A DNA stretch of 64,000 bases, taken from Bacteroidaceae bacterium (GTDB lineage: Bacteria > Bacteroidota > Bacteroidia > Bacteroidales > Bacteroidaceae). The position numbers were made by a program, and so were the translations under genes. How positions within the stretch are numbered: position 1 is the first letter of the stretch; every line of letters starts with the position of its first letter. The notes under the pieces are model-generated. The model saw nothing but the letters and a program-made list of their open reading frames with translations. It was not told the DNA's origin and made no database searches. This document shows positions 53,434 to 62,802 of the stretch, piece by piece. The stretch lies in contig JAFZVY010000073.1 in NCBI GenBank assembly GCA_017617575.1, positions 1 to 64,000 on the forward strand, given 5' to 3'.

Positions 53434-54201
53434 CTAACAACACTCGACTTCAAGTCCGTCGTAAGCATAATGGAAGCCTTCTGGAAGCTTGGATTCCTCT
53501 GTGGCGTGAAGTCCTACGTCGTGAGACATGTGGATGAAATAAGTGCTTGTCGCACCTATCCTTCGTGAGAAAGCAATGGCATCCTCTACGGTTTGGTGAG
53601 TTCTGTGTTCCTTGTGACGGATGGCGTTTACTACGAGAGTTTCCACCCCTTTCAGGTATTCGTATTCTCCATCGTCTATGCTTTTCATGTCCGTAATGTA
53701 AGCAAGGTTGCCTATGCGGAATCCAAGGATTGGAAGTTGACCGTGCATAACGCGGAGAGGCATCACCTCTATGCCTTCAATGCAGAATGGCTTGTGAGGC
53801 TCGATGCGTATAAGGTTGATGGCAGGAACACCCGGGTAACGCTTCTCCTTTGGCGTGAAGCAATAAGGAATGCGTTCCTCAAGGTGCGTGGCGCAGAAGT
53901 CCTCGGCATAGACGTTGACCTCGCCAAACTTCATGTAAGGGCGAAGGTCGTCAAGTCCGCCCACATGGTCGTAGTGCTCATGAGTGATAAGCACGCCATC
54001 CAGCTTGTGGAAAGGAACCGTCAGCATCTGCTGGCGAAAGTCCGGGCCACAGTCAAAGAGAATGTGCTTGTTCCCTATCTCCAGTAATGCAGAGCATCTT
54101 AGACGCTTGTCGTGCGTGTCTGTGCTTGTGCAGACCTCGCAGTCGCAACCGATGAACGGAACTCCGCACGACGTTCCCGTACCGAGAAATGTTATCTTCA
54201 T
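53434..54201 (-). CDS. MBL-fold metal-dependent hydrolase, PhnP-like
   Basis: 255 residues. Metallo-beta-lactamase fold with the metal site [14 protein letters not shown] near residue 75; further ligands are in [11 protein letters not shown] and FIHMSHDVG. The extra Cys/zinc loop GCDCEVCTS near residue 20 is typical of the PhnP-like phosphodiesterase branch. PhnP cleaves cyclic ribose phosphodiesters, but no phn genes are nearby, so the substrate is open. It overlaps the end of murB by four bases. Confidence 0.88.
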   Translation of the reverse strand: MKITFLGTGTSCGVPFIGCDCEVCTSTDTHDKRLRCSALLEIGNKHILFDCGPDFRQQMLTVPFHKLDGVLITHEHYDHVGGLDDLRPYMKFGEVNVYAEDFCATHLEERIPYCFTPKEKRYPGVPAINLIRIEPHKPFCIEGIEVMPLRVMHGQLPILGFRIGNLAYITDMKSIDDGEYEYLKGVETLVVNAIRHKEHRTHQTVEDAIAFSRRIGATSTYFIHMSHDVGLHATEESKLPEGFHYAYDGLEVECC

Positions 54202-55193
54202 ATAAAGTTTACTTCTGGGTGAATATCTATTTCAAATTTATCCTTGACTGACTTGCAGACAGCATCGGAAAGTGCCATTATCTCGTCGGAAGTTGCTCCT
54301 CCGAGATTGACGAGAACGAGAGCCTGTTTGTCATGAACGCCTGCCCTTCCAAGCGCCCTACCCTTCCATCCGCATTGCTCTATCATCCATCCTGCAGGTA
54401 TCTTTACGCCGTCTTCCACCTCGTAGAAAGGCATCTGTGGGTAGTCCTTCTGTATGGAGAGGAACTTTTCCCTACTTACCACAGGATTCATGAAGAAACT
54501 GCCTGCGTTGCCTTGAACGCTTGGGTCGGGAAGCTTGGCGTTGCGGATGTCTATGATGGCTTGGCGAACGTCGCTTATGCTTATGTTCTCCTTGCCTTGG
54601 AGTACGGAGCGAATGTTACCGTAGTTAAGCTTTAGCTCTGGTTTCTTGCTAAGCTTATAAGTAACGTATGTTATGGCGTACTTGCCCTTCAACTCCTGCT
54701 TGAATATGCTCTGGCGGTAGGCATAGTTGCATTCCGCATTTCCGAGCACCCTCTGTTGTCCGCTACGAAGTTCCACGGCTTCCACGAGCACTATAGTGTC
54801 CTTTGCCTCAGAGCCGTAAGCTCCAATGTTCTGTACGGCACTTGCTCCCACCTCACCAGGAATGAGTGATAGGTTCTCTACCCCACCCCAGTTGTATTCG
54901 CAGCAATAAGCCACGAAATCGTCCCAGACGACACCAGAGCCAACCCTTACGAGGATGCTGTCGTCCGTCTCGTCCGTGATGCTTATTCCCTTGATTGCAG
55001 AGTGAAGTACAGTACCGTCATAGTTGCCCGTAAACAGGAGGTTGCTTCCTCCGCCTATGTGCAGAATCTGCTCGTCTGTAGGAATGGACTTGATAAGTCC
55101 CTGCAACTCTTCCACGGAGCTGTATTCGTAAAAATGCTTGGCACTAACATCCATGCCAAACGTGTTATGTCGTAAAAGTGAGTAGTTGTCCAT
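54198..55193 (-). CDS. murB: UDP-N-acetylmuramate dehydrogenase
   Basis: 331 residues, E. coli-like type I MurB. It reduces UDP-GlcNAc-enolpyruvate with NADPH and bound FAD in peptidoglycan synthesis. The FAD-binding stretch [16 protein letters not shown] is near residue 45, [16 protein letters not shown] near 108 and the catalytic Ser in [13 protein letters not shown] near 225. ATGA overlap with the downstream MBL gene suggests coupled translation. Confidence 0.95.
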   Translation of the reverse strand: MDNYSLLRHNTFGMDVSAKHFYEYSSVEELQGLIKSIPTDEQILHIGGGSNLLFTGNYDGTVLHSAIKGISITDETDDSILVRVGSGVVWDDFVAYCCEYNWGGVENLSLIPGEVGASAVQNIGAYGSEAKDTIVLVEAVELRSGQQRVLGNAECNYAYRQSIFKQELKGKYAITYVTYKLSKKPELKLNYGNIRSVLQGKENISISDVRQAIIDIRNAKLPDPSVQGNAGSFFMNPVVSREKFLSIQKDYPQMPFYEVEDGVKIPAGWMIEQCGWKGRALGRAGVHDKQALVLVNLGGATSDEIMALSDAVCKSVKDKFEIDIHPEVNFI

Positions 55194-55195
55194 GA

Positions 55196-55356
55196 CTAAT
55201 AATGAGGAATTAGGAATGAGGAATAATTAATGAGGAATTAGTAATGAGAAATGAGTAATAATTAATGAGCAATTAGTAATGAGGAATGGATTTTGCCTCA
55301 CCCATATCATCCGAATGGCTATTACTAATTACTCATTTCTAATTACTCATTATTAT
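55196..55356. repeat. AATTAGTAATGAG-type inverted repeats
   Basis: Several copies of ATGAGGAATTAGTAATGAG-like words face ATTACTAATTACTCATTTCTAATTACTCATT on the right. Same family as 5593-5810 and 62700-62800. No gene is present. Confidence 0.6.
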
Positions 55357-56196
55357 TTAGTTTTCCACCTCGTACAGTCTCCATTGTGTTCCAATCTTGT
55401 CAAACTTGAACTTGATGCAAAGACCGTTGCTCACACCTTCCATAAGTATCTTCTTGCGGTTTTGGCTGATGCACGTCTGTCCGAAGTCGATGTTGGCAAG
55501 CACTTCCGTAATAACTGGCATGTCTGATTGCATCTCAAACCAGTCGTCCAAGGATAGCTCCTCCGTTATTGTTGGCTCGTCAGGGTCGTCCTGCTGAGTT
55601 ATGAACTTGAGAGGGCTGACGATGGCTTCACGCTGGTAGGTGGAATCGGAAACAAACTGTGAGTAGAACTTGAGGAACGAGCCGTTAGGCGAATTCTTCA
55701 TGTCCTCCTTCACGATGTCCGTCAACATCCATTTGCCGTTGATGCGTCGGAAGTTGAACTCCTCGATGTATTCATCCTTCAACTCAATCCATTGAACGCA
55801 AACGTGTGACACGGAAGTGTCCTTCTGAAGCTCGAGGTCGCTCTCTCTCTCATATATTACTGAATAGAACTCCTGAGCCTTGAAACGGTTGAACTGATGC
55901 CAGTCGTCGCGAGTGATGTCAAGACGCGCGTCATTGTCCTTCATAGGCAGAGGGAACTTGATGCGTTGGCTTTGATACTTGACGTCAGAGGCGAAGTTGA
56001 AGAAAAAGTCAACAAACAACTCATCCGCAGCAACAGGAGGCTCAACCTCTTCAAAAAGGTGAAGAGTGTCGAGAACAGCGTCTGCAGAATCTAAAGACTT
56101 GTCCGATGTTTCGTCTGATGAAGTCTGACTTCCGTTATTGCAAGCACACAAGACAAATTGTGTCAGAAAAAGTGCTCCTAAAAATGTTTTGTTCAT
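55357..56196 (-). CDS. DUF4348 lipoprotein
   Basis: 279 residues. A lipoprotein signal (TQFVLCACNN, Cys near residue 19) is followed by an acidic linker and the DUF4348 domain (about 60-275): FVDFFFNFASDVKYQSQRIKFPL, then SVIYERESDLELQ and WIELKDEYIEEFNFRRINGKW. The domain is a Bacteroidetes cell-envelope domain of unknown function. Own promoter upstream. Confidence 0.85.
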   Translation of the reverse strand: MNKTFLGALFLTQFVLCACNNGSQTSSDETSDKSLDSADAVLDTLHLFEEVEPPVAADELFVDFFFNFASDVKYQSQRIKFPLPMKDNDARLDITRDDWHQFNRFKAQEFYSVIYERESDLELQKDTSVSHVCVQWIELKDEYIEEFNFRRINGKWMLTDIVKEDMKNSPNGSFLKFYSQFVSDSTYQREAIVSPLKFITQQDDPDEPTITEELSLDDWFEMQSDMPVITEVLANIDFGQTCISQNRKKILMEGVSNGLCIKFKFDKIGTQWRLYEVEN

Positions 56197-56222
56197 CCTA
56201 AGAATTAGTCGTCAGCAAGGTC

Positions 56223-56230
56223 CAAATATA
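56223..56230 (-). promoter_or_regulatory. -7 element of the DUF4348 gene
   Basis: The minus strand reads TATATTTG 26 bases before the ATG. Confidence 0.5.
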
Positions 56231-56314
56231 CATTTTGAAGTTGGTGGATGACGATTTTTGCGCAAATTTACGCTATAAATTTTAATCTTATGTCTAAATA
56301 CAAAAAAAAAGCGT

Positions 56315-56322
56315 TATCTTTG
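56315..56322 (+). promoter_or_regulatory. -7 element of pheS
   Basis: TATCTTTG followed by CG, 39 bases before the pheS ATG. Confidence 0.55.
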
Positions 56323-56361
56323 CGTAAAAATGTAATAAAGCAACTATAATTATAAGTAATT

Positions 56362-57378
56362 ATGTTAGAAAAAATAAATAGTTTGATTGCTGAAGTTGAC
56401 GGTCTCGTTGCAAATAGCGCAGACGAGATTGAGGCTCTTCGCATCAAGTATCTCAGCAAAAAAGGTGCGATAACAGCCCTCATGGCTGACTTCCGTAACG
56501 TACCTGCTGAGCAGAAGAAGGAGATTGGCGTCAAGATTAACGAACTTAAGAACAAGGCTACTGAGAAGCTCAACGAGCTTCGTGCCTCATTTGAGACAAC
56601 AGATACTGACTGTGGCATAGACATCACACGTACGGCTTATCCTGTTGCCCTTGGTACTCGTCACCCTCTTACAATCGTAAAGAATGAGATTATCGACATA
56701 TTCTCTCGTCTCGGATTCTCTCTCGCTGAGGGACCAGAGGTCGAGGACGACTGGCACGTGTTCTCTGCAATGAACTTTGCAGAAGACCATCCTGCACGTG
56801 ATATGCAAGACACATTCTTCGTGGAGGCTCATCCTGACATCATCCTCCGTACTCACACAAGTTCAGTACAGAGCCGCGTGATGGAGAAGCAGCAGCCACC
56901 TCTCCGCATCATCTGCCCAGGACGTGTTTATCGTAACGAGGCAGTAAGTGCACGTGCTCATTGCTTCTTCCATCAGGTAGAAGGACTCTACGTTGACGAG
57001 AACGTGAGCTTCACAGACCTCAAGCAGGTGCTTCTCCTCTTTGCTCGTGAGATGTTTGGTGAGGACACAAAGATTCGTCTCCGTCCTTCTTACTTCCCAT
57101 TCACAGAGCCAAGCGCAGAGATGGACGTAAGCTGTACTCTCTGTAAGGGCGAAGGCTGCTCTATGTGTAAGGGTAGCGGATGGCTTGAGATTCTCGGATG
57201 CGGTATGGTTCATCCTAACGTACTTGAGCTTAACGGTATCGACTCTACTAAGTACAAGGGCTATGCTTTCGGTATGGGTATCGAGCGTATCACAAACCTC
57301 AAGTATCAGGTTAAGGACCTCCGTCTCTTCTCTGAGAACGACGTTCGCTTCCTCAAGGAGTTTGAGGCTGCAAACTAA
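56362..57378 (+). CDS. pheS: Phenylalanyl-tRNA synthetase alpha subunit
   Basis: 338 residues. It charges tRNA-Phe as part of the alpha2-beta2 enzyme; pheT is not in the window. The N-terminal coiled coil (about 1-85) binds tRNA. Class II motifs follow: HPLTIVKNEIIDIF, FSRLGFSLAEGPEVEDDWHVF near 115, RTHTSSVQSRVM near 160, GRVYRNEAVSARAHCFFHQVEG near 185 and the final GYAFGMGIERITNLKYQVKD. The Cys-rich insert CTLCKGEGCSMCKGSG is a normal zinc-type loop in some pheS. Confidence 0.97.
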   Translation: MLEKINSLIAEVDGLVANSADEIEALRIKYLSKKGAITALMADFRNVPAEQKKEIGVKINELKNKATEKLNELRASFETTDTDCGIDITRTAYPVALGTRHPLTIVKNEIIDIFSRLGFSLAEGPEVEDDWHVFSAMNFAEDHPARDMQDTFFVEAHPDIILRTHTSSVQSRVMEKQQPPLRIICPGRVYRNEAVSARAHCFFHQVEGLYVDENVSFTDLKQVLLLFAREMFGEDTKIRLRPSYFPFTEPSAEMDVSCTLCKGEGCSMCKGSGWLEILGCGMVHPNVLELNGIDSTKYKGYAFGMGIERITNLKYQVKDLRLFSENDVRFLKEFEAAN

Positions 57379-57433
57379 CAGAAGACTTAGCAAAGCGGCC
57401 ACTCTGACCGCTGGGAAGAAATAAAGAGTTATT

Positions 57434-57601
57434 CTGGAGGCTCTGGAGTTTCTAGTTTTTTCTAGATTGTCTAGAGCCTCTAATATTTCCAGAGAGTCTA
57501 TTTTTCTAGATAACCTAGCTTTTCTAGCTCTTCTAGGACTTCTATATAATCTAGTTCTTATAGAGTTCATAGTCTTTCTGGACATTCTATCTTCCCTATA
57601 A
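57434..57601. repeat. CTAG nonamer array, long copy
   Basis: About 18 units of nine bases starting CTAG or a close variant (CTGG, CTAA, CCAG, ATAG) run from 57434 to 57601, with one 10-base and one 8-base unit. Exact CTAG units start at 57452, 57462, 57471, 57506, 57515, 57524, 57533 and 57551. It fills most of the gap between pheS and the nucleotidase gene. Confidence 0.9.
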
Positions 57602-57671
57602 CTAAGAGATTCAAAAACTCACAAACTTAGAAACTTAAGAAAAAACTTATCATCCCACGGAAACACGTAAG

Positions 57672-59369
57672 TTGACCATAATATTCACGACTGACATACA
57701 TGGAAACTATTTTCCGTATGATTTCAGGCATGAGCGCTGGGGCAAAGGAAGTCTTCAGCGTGTTCATGGTTTTGTGGCTCAGCTATGCAAGAAGAATCCT
57801 GTGGGAACCGTCCTTATTGATGGTGGTGACATTATTCAGGGCGAACCTACATCATATTATTTCAACTACGTAAATGACAGCTCCAAGCGTCATCGTGTGG
57901 CTGACATGATGAACTTCATCGGTTATGATGTGGGTGTCATTGGTAATCATGACATTGAGACGGGACATGAGGTGTTTGACAAGTTCATAGGCGACTGCAA
58001 CTTCCCTATTCTGGGCGCAAATGCCATAGACGTAGAGACGGGACTTCCCTATTTCGAGCCTTACACCATCATTCGTCGTAGTGGCATAAAGATTGCCATC
58101 ATTGGCTTTGTCACTCCTGCCATACCTCATTGGATTCCAAGTGACGTGTGGAAGGACATGAGGTTTGAGGACATCAAGACAAGTGCCAAGAAATGGGTGG
58201 CTCATGTCAAGGAAGTGGAAGAACCTGACTTTATCGTTGGCTTGTTCCATTCGGGCATGGACGATGGTATTGACACTCCCGAATACAAGGAGAATGCCAC
58301 TCGCGATACGGCAACGGGCGTAGATGGCTTTGACCTTATATTATATGGTCACGACCACGCAAGCAACATGGAAGAGGTGGAAGCACCTTGTGGCAAGAGT
58401 GTGCTCTGTGTCAATCCTGGTTGCTATGCCAATAGTGTTGCCGAGGTTAACCTTGAGTTTTCGCTCAATTCTTCGGGCGAGGTGGTAAGGCACGAAAGCT
58501 CTTGCCAGCTTCATTATATAGGCACGCTAAGCAATCTTCATGCCAACGAGTTCAAGAAGATGTTCCACTATGACTTCAAGAACATACGTGTGTTCTCATC
58601 CGAGAAAATTGGTAAGTTTACCAATGGCGTGGATGTGAGTGATGCCTACTTCGGTTCTTCGTCTTACATCGACCTTATTCAGGAACTTCAACTGCACATA
58701 TCGGGTGCAGACATTTCATTTGCAGCACCATTGTTCTTCTCCGCAAGTATAGAGCCTGGCGAGGTGAAGGTTAACAACCTGTTCAACCTTTATCGTTTTG
58801 AGGACCACCTCTACACTCTCATGCTTAGTGGCAAGGAGATAAAGAACTATCTTGAGATGAGCTATGGTGCATGGATATGTCAGATGACGTCGGAGAACGA
58901 TCCGCTTCTTCAGATAGGTCCTATGAAGAACAATCCAAGCCGTATTGGCTTCAAGAATTTCATCTTCAACTTTGATTCTGCCTCTGGCATTCATTACGAG
59001 GTGGATGTGCGTAAGGGCGAAGGCGAGCGAGTAACCATCAAGTGCATGGACGACGGAACGCCTTTCGACATGGAGCGTATGTATAAGGTTGCCATGACTG
59101 CCTATCGCTCAAATGGAGGTGGAGAACTTCTTACCAAGGGAGCTGGCCTCACTAAGGAAGAGATAGACAGGCGTGTGGTTTGCTGTACGGAAAAGGATAT
59201 TCGCTATTACCTTATGGAGTACATCAAGGAGAAGCACACCATTATCCCTACGGCAAAGAACCATTGGCGATTCATCCCAGAGGAATGGGTCAAGGTTGCC
59301 GAACAACGTGAACGTGCCCTCCTCTTTACCAAGCCTGCCGAGAGCGAAAGCAAGACGGAAGAAGAGTAA
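57672..59369 (+). CDS. Metallophosphatase/5'-nucleotidase family enzyme, cytoplasmic form
   Basis: 565 residues from a TTG start; no in-frame ATG lies between it and the upstream repeats. The N-terminal calcineurin-like phosphoesterase shows TDIHGNYFP near residue 7, DGGDIIQGE, IGNHDIETGHE near 92 and LYGHDHASNMEE. The C-terminal 5'-nucleotidase domain has AYRSNGGGELLTKGAGL near 478. Lacking a signal peptide, it differs from the usual periplasmic 5'-nucleotidases. It should release phosphate from nucleotides or related esters. Confidence 0.9.
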   Translation: MTIIFTTDIHGNYFPYDFRHERWGKGSLQRVHGFVAQLCKKNPVGTVLIDGGDIIQGEPTSYYFNYVNDSSKRHRVADMMNFIGYDVGVIGNHDIETGHEVFDKFIGDCNFPILGANAIDVETGLPYFEPYTIIRRSGIKIAIIGFVTPAIPHWIPSDVWKDMRFEDIKTSAKKWVAHVKEVEEPDFIVGLFHSGMDDGIDTPEYKENATRDTATGVDGFDLILYGHDHASNMEEVEAPCGKSVLCVNPGCYANSVAEVNLEFSLNSSGEVVRHESSCQLHYIGTLSNLHANEFKKMFHYDFKNIRVFSSEKIGKFTNGVDVSDAYFGSSSYIDLIQELQLHISGADISFAAPLFFSASIEPGEVKVNNLFNLYRFEDHLYTLMLSGKEIKNYLEMSYGAWICQMTSENDPLLQIGPMKNNPSRIGFKNFIFNFDSASGIHYEVDVRKGEGERVTIKCMDDGTPFDMERMYKVAMTAYRSNGGGELLTKGAGLTKEEIDRRVVCCTEKDIRYYLMEYIKEKHTIIPTAKNHWRFIPEEWVKVAEQRERALLFTKPAESESKTEEE

Positions 59370-59409
59370 AAAAGCCTCCTCTCCCGTCAGTTGTCATTCG
59401 TGACTAATG

Positions 59410-60216
59410 TTATTTATTGTCAAAGGTATTTAAGTAATATATTCTTAATGCGCTATTGTTATGAGGGAAAGTAAGCAACTCCTTATAACATTTCTTTATT
59501 TCCGGATAAAGCTCTGACTCATCAATTTGTCCTGTTGTTGCAATCATTTCCATTACTCGTCCCACAATGTTGACGAAATGAGATGCAGGAGTGCCGTCTT
59601 TAGGACTATGTGCATAAAAGGACATAGGAGAGAAGCCTTTTGTTGGAATAAAATAATAACTGGTTCCGTCTAATGTTAAGTTCTCAAAATCCTCATCAAC
59701 AGTCGTTCCAGCCAAGAATATTAGATTGTTCAGCCAACTTGTTACCTCTCCTACTTTGGTAATTGTCTTGCGTTCTATCTTCGGTATTTTCACATTGTAT
59801 TCCTTTAACTCCTTTTCTCTCTTGCAAAGCGTTTGTTCCAGAGATTGAAGCTTGGTGTTGTTCTTACCATCCGAGTTGTTTCTCTTCTCATTTTTTATGC
59901 TTTGTTTCAACTCCTTTATTTCACCTTTAATCTTGTTCAGGCGAAATTGTTTTACCTTTGCCGTAAGTCGTGGAATCCTGAGGTAAGTAAGTTTCTCATT
60001 GCTTATGATTAGTGCAGTATAGTAGCTTGTGAATGACTGCGAAACCATATATACATATCCCTCCTGTTTCTCCGATTTTGCTATCTCAAACACACGTTTC
60101 CATCTTGTGTCTCTGAGAGAATCAATATCAGAGTACATTGGAATTAAATTTGAGTATTGCGCAAACACACCCATGGTCATTACGCAAAGGTATAGTGAAA
60201 GCAAAAGTCTTTTCAT
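59410..60216 (-). CDS. Secreted coiled-coil protein, tandem paralog 1
   Basis: 268 residues with a signal peptide (MKRLLLSLYLCVMTMGVFAQ). Similar along its whole length to the next upstream gene: WKRVFEIAKSEKQEGYVYMVS, then a Lys/Glu coiled coil near 95-145, then AGTTV, a beta-rich part with YYFIPT, SHFVNIVGRVMEMI and a C-terminal ELYPEIKKCYKELLTF helix. No family is recognised. Confidence 0.7.
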   Translation of the reverse strand: MKRLLLSLYLCVMTMGVFAQYSNLIPMYSDIDSLRDTRWKRVFEIAKSEKQEGYVYMVSQSFTSYYTALIISNEKLTYLRIPRLTAKVKQFRLNKIKGEIKELKQSIKNEKRNNSDGKNNTKLQSLEQTLCKREKELKEYNVKIPKIERKTITKVGEVTSWLNNLIFLAGTTVDEDFENLTLDGTSYYFIPTKGFSPMSFYAHSPKDGTPASHFVNIVGRVMEMIATTGQIDESELYPEIKKCYKELLTFPHNNSALRIYYLNTFDNK

Positions 60217-60267
60217 ATCTTACTTGTTTTTAATTTCTTATAGCTATTATATTGAACGAATAAATGA

Positions 60268-61119
60268 TTATTTCAATTCATATTGTTTTAATCCTTCCTT
60301 GTAATATTCGCTATCGTTTTCTGGAACAAATTTGAGTAACTCTTCGTAGCACGTCTTCATTTCTGGATAGAGCTTTGAAGTTTCTACTTCTCCTTTTTCT
60401 GTCATTTCCATTATTTTACCCATGATGTTGACGAAATGACCTGCTGGACATTTTTTGCGAGAACTATGGGTAGTGAATGACTGAGAGTATTTCCGTCCCT
60501 TGTTTCTTACTGGGAACACGTAATATCTTGTGCCATCAACTACGATTTCGTGATACTTTTTACCATTGCTATCAACGAAGAATGTTTTTTCGTATGGTTT
60601 TACAGTCGTTCCAGCAATATTTATAAGGCTGTTTATGCGGTCATTAACCCCACTCATACCATCCAATTTGCAATGAACCTTTGGGCTTAATCTACATTCC
60701 TTACATTTCTTGAGAAACTGTTCTGTTTCATGTAGTTCTTCTTCATGAGATTTACCATATTCGTCTTTTACCTTCCCCCTTTTCTCTGCTTTAATGTCTT
60801 GCTTTATTCTCTTTATCTCATTTTTAAGGTATTTGATATTGTTTTTCTTCCTCTTTGCTGTGTATTGGGGAAGAGTCAAATATGTGAGGGTGCTATCCCC
60901 TATCACGAGGACTTGATGATAATAAGAAAATGATGGGGAGATAACATAAACATATCCATCGAGTTCTTCTGATTTTACGACATCAAATAGCATTTTCCAT
61001 TGTGCGTTTTCAAAGCGGTCAAGAGAAAAAGTATATGGTGTGAATCCCGAATGTGTATTTTGCGCAAACGCCACCATTGTTATTACGCAAAAGCATAGTG
61101 AAAGCAAAAGTCTTTTCAT
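60268..61119 (-). CDS. Secreted coiled-coil protein, tandem paralog 2
   Basis: 283 residues with a signal peptide (MKRLLLSLCFCVITMVAFAQ) nearly identical to that of paralog 1. Shared blocks include WKMLFDVVKSEELDGYVYVIS, INSLINIAGTTV, YYVFPV, GHFVNIMGKIMEM and KLYPEMKTCYEELLKF. A coiled coil (NIKYLKNEIKRIKQDIKAEK) lies near 95. It has diverged most in the coiled coil and the middle. A gene duplication is the simplest explanation; the function is unknown. Confidence 0.7.
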   Translation of the reverse strand: MKRLLLSLCFCVITMVAFAQNTHSGFTPYTFSLDRFENAQWKMLFDVVKSEELDGYVYVISPSFSYYHQVLVIGDSTLTYLTLPQYTAKRKKNNIKYLKNEIKRIKQDIKAEKRGKVKDEYGKSHEEELHETEQFLKKCKECRLSPKVHCKLDGMSGVNDRINSLINIAGTTVKPYEKTFFVDSNGKKYHEIVVDGTRYYVFPVRNKGRKYSQSFTTHSSRKKCPAGHFVNIMGKIMEMTEKGEVETSKLYPEMKTCYEELLKFVPENDSEYYKEGLKQYELK

Positions 61120-61495
61120 GTTGTTTTAAGTTTGTTAGTTTTTAAATTCTTGAGTACGTAAGTTCGTGAGTTTTCGCGTTTTCTTAAGAACGAAAAATTA
61201 GAACTTTTCTCACCAAAGTTGAAATTAAAGAAAAATTCTTCAACAGATGTTCTCAACACAGAGAACATTGAGGACTCTGAGTTTTTCTAAAGAAAACAGA
61301 GACTACTATTATTCTTCTCTGAGTTCTCTGCGTTCTCTGTGTTTTGAAATTAAATCTTAATTTTTTATTCGCCCACAAATGTATTGCTTTCAACTGAAAA
61401 GAGCATCAAAATGTTGTTCACAAAAAATTCACAATTGCATGAAATAGTTCACAGAAATTTCACACAAGGCTTATAATAACATAGATATTAGATAT
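61120..61495. other. Spacer with dispersed repeats
   Basis: Contains AGTTTGTTAGTTTTTAAATT-like words (61127-61180) and a CACAGAG-type inverted pair, followed by A/T-rich sequence. No gene is supported. Confidence 0.5.
61255..61345. repeat. CACAGAG-type inverted pair, third copy
   Basis: AACACAGAGAACATTGAGGA on the left and TCTGAGTTCTCTGCGTTCTC with TGTGTTTTG on the right, around a centre of about 35 bases. Confidence 0.65.
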
Positions 61496-62683
61496 TTACA
61501 AAGAAAGGATGAATCTATCCCAATCCTTGGCTGTTCCCTCTCCGTTGAATGCTTTTTGTTGCATACGGAGGCGTGATTGTGACACGCTACTTACACCCAG
61601 AGCCATAACTTTGGCTATCTTGGATGGTGCAATATCTTGTTTGAGGAGAAGGCAAATGTGATATTCCGTATCAGATAGGTTGATGCGTGAATACAGTTTC
61701 TCCTTGAAGTCAGGATATGATGCAAGAAGCTTTTCCTCCATCATCGACCACTCAGAATCCTTCAATACCTTGTTTGCCTTGACGTGAGAATCTATCATCT
61801 TGATGATGTCCTCGTCATAGAACTTGTTGATAGGCAAAGCCTCGGATGATTGTGTGGTGTCCTCATTATCCTTATTCTTGTTCCTACGATAAAGCATGAT
61901 ACCGATGCCGCCAGCAACGGCAATTAGTATAATGGCTATAATCGTGAACATAAGTGTGTTGTCTGATTGCTTTCCAGAGTGAAGATTCTTGTTTTCGCGT
62001 CTTAGTGCGCTAATCTTCACCTTGTCGTTTACCCTCTGAAGGATAAGCATCTTCTCGTTAAGGGCAGAACTGTCACATGCACCAGCTTGTATGAGTGAGT
62101 CGATGGTGTGAATGTCCTCGCTACTGTATCTCATACCGAGTGTGTCGTTTATCTGGCTACAATAGAAATAGGACAACTCCTGCATCTTCTTTGCCTCTTC
62201 AAGTAGGTCGTTGCGAAGAAGCACATAGCCTATCTGCGCAAAGATACGGCTACGACGGAAGTCGGAGACATTAACGCTATCTTCCAAGGCTTTGAGGAAA
62301 TAGAACAGAGCCTTCTCGCTCTGTAGCATATCTGAGTAGGTACGCCCAGCAAAGTAGTATGCCTCTGAAAGATGGGAGTCGCCTACTCTTTCGTAATATG
62401 TCGTGGCATAGCTTATGAGCGAGTCGTCCTTGTGCTGTACGAATAGCTTGTCGTCCGTCTTTACTTTCAATAGGCTGTAATATGCCCTTACATCATCGTT
62501 GGCACTCTCCACGTCATCTTGCATGGCGTAGAGAATATGCTTTGCGCTATCTGCATTTGTCTGTATAAGGCTGTCGGCTTCGGCAAGTGTCCGCATCATT
62601 TGCGCATCATTATCACATGAGATAATGACAAACGACGTAAACAGTAATAATATAACTAAAGATATTCTTTTTCCCGTAGGCAT
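61496..62683 (-). CDS. TPR lipoprotein regulator with membrane helix and C-terminal HTH
   Basis: 395 residues. A signal with Cys near residue 23 (FVIISCDND) anchors the N-terminus. A TPR region (about 30-205) follows, then a coiled stretch, a membrane helix near 245 (LMFTIIAIILIAVAGGIGIML) and a cytoplasmic part. This ends in a LuxR-like HTH (LSDTEYHICLLLKQDIAPSKIAKVMALGVSSVSQSRLRM). This plan is common in Bacteroidetes and resembles a one-piece sensor-regulator. The TPR part appears short. Target genes are unknown; the DUF6057 gene upstream is a natural partner. Confidence 0.82.
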   Translation of the reverse strand: MPTGKRISLVILLLFTSFVIISCDNDAQMMRTLAEADSLIQTNADSAKHILYAMQDDVESANDDVRAYYSLLKVKTDDKLFVQHKDDSLISYATTYYERVGDSHLSEAYYFAGRTYSDMLQSEKALFYFLKALEDSVNVSDFRRSRIFAQIGYVLLRNDLLEEAKKMQELSYFYCSQINDTLGMRYSSEDIHTIDSLIQAGACDSSALNEKMLILQRVNDKVKISALRRENKNLHSGKQSDNTLMFTIIAIILIAVAGGIGIMLYRRNKNKDNEDTTQSSEALPINKFYDEDIIKMIDSHVKANKVLKDSEWSMMEEKLLASYPDFKEKLYSRINLSDTEYHICLLLKQDIAPSKIAKVMALGVSSVSQSRLRMQQKAFNGEGTAKDWDRFILSL

Positions 62684-62699
62684 AAACTTTTTATTTTAT

Positions 62700-62800
62700 A
62701 ATGAGGAATTAGGAATGAGTAATTGTTTGATTGTTCGTTGATTTCCATTTTCCACAGAAAATTCCGAAAATCGACTATCAATTCCTAATTCCTCATTCAA
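62700..62800. repeat. AATGAGGAATTAGGAATGAG inverted repeat
   Basis: The left arm at 62700-62722 is matched by AATTCCTAATTCCTCATT near 62780-62798. It sits between the DUF6057 and TPR-HTH genes. Confidence 0.6.
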
Positions 62801-62802
62801 AA

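Noticed and set aside
56863..57585. 240-residue open frame opposite pheS
   Set aside because: It is antisense to a certain pheS gene and starts inside the CTAG array; Arg/Ser/Leu-rich composition is typical of a shadow frame.
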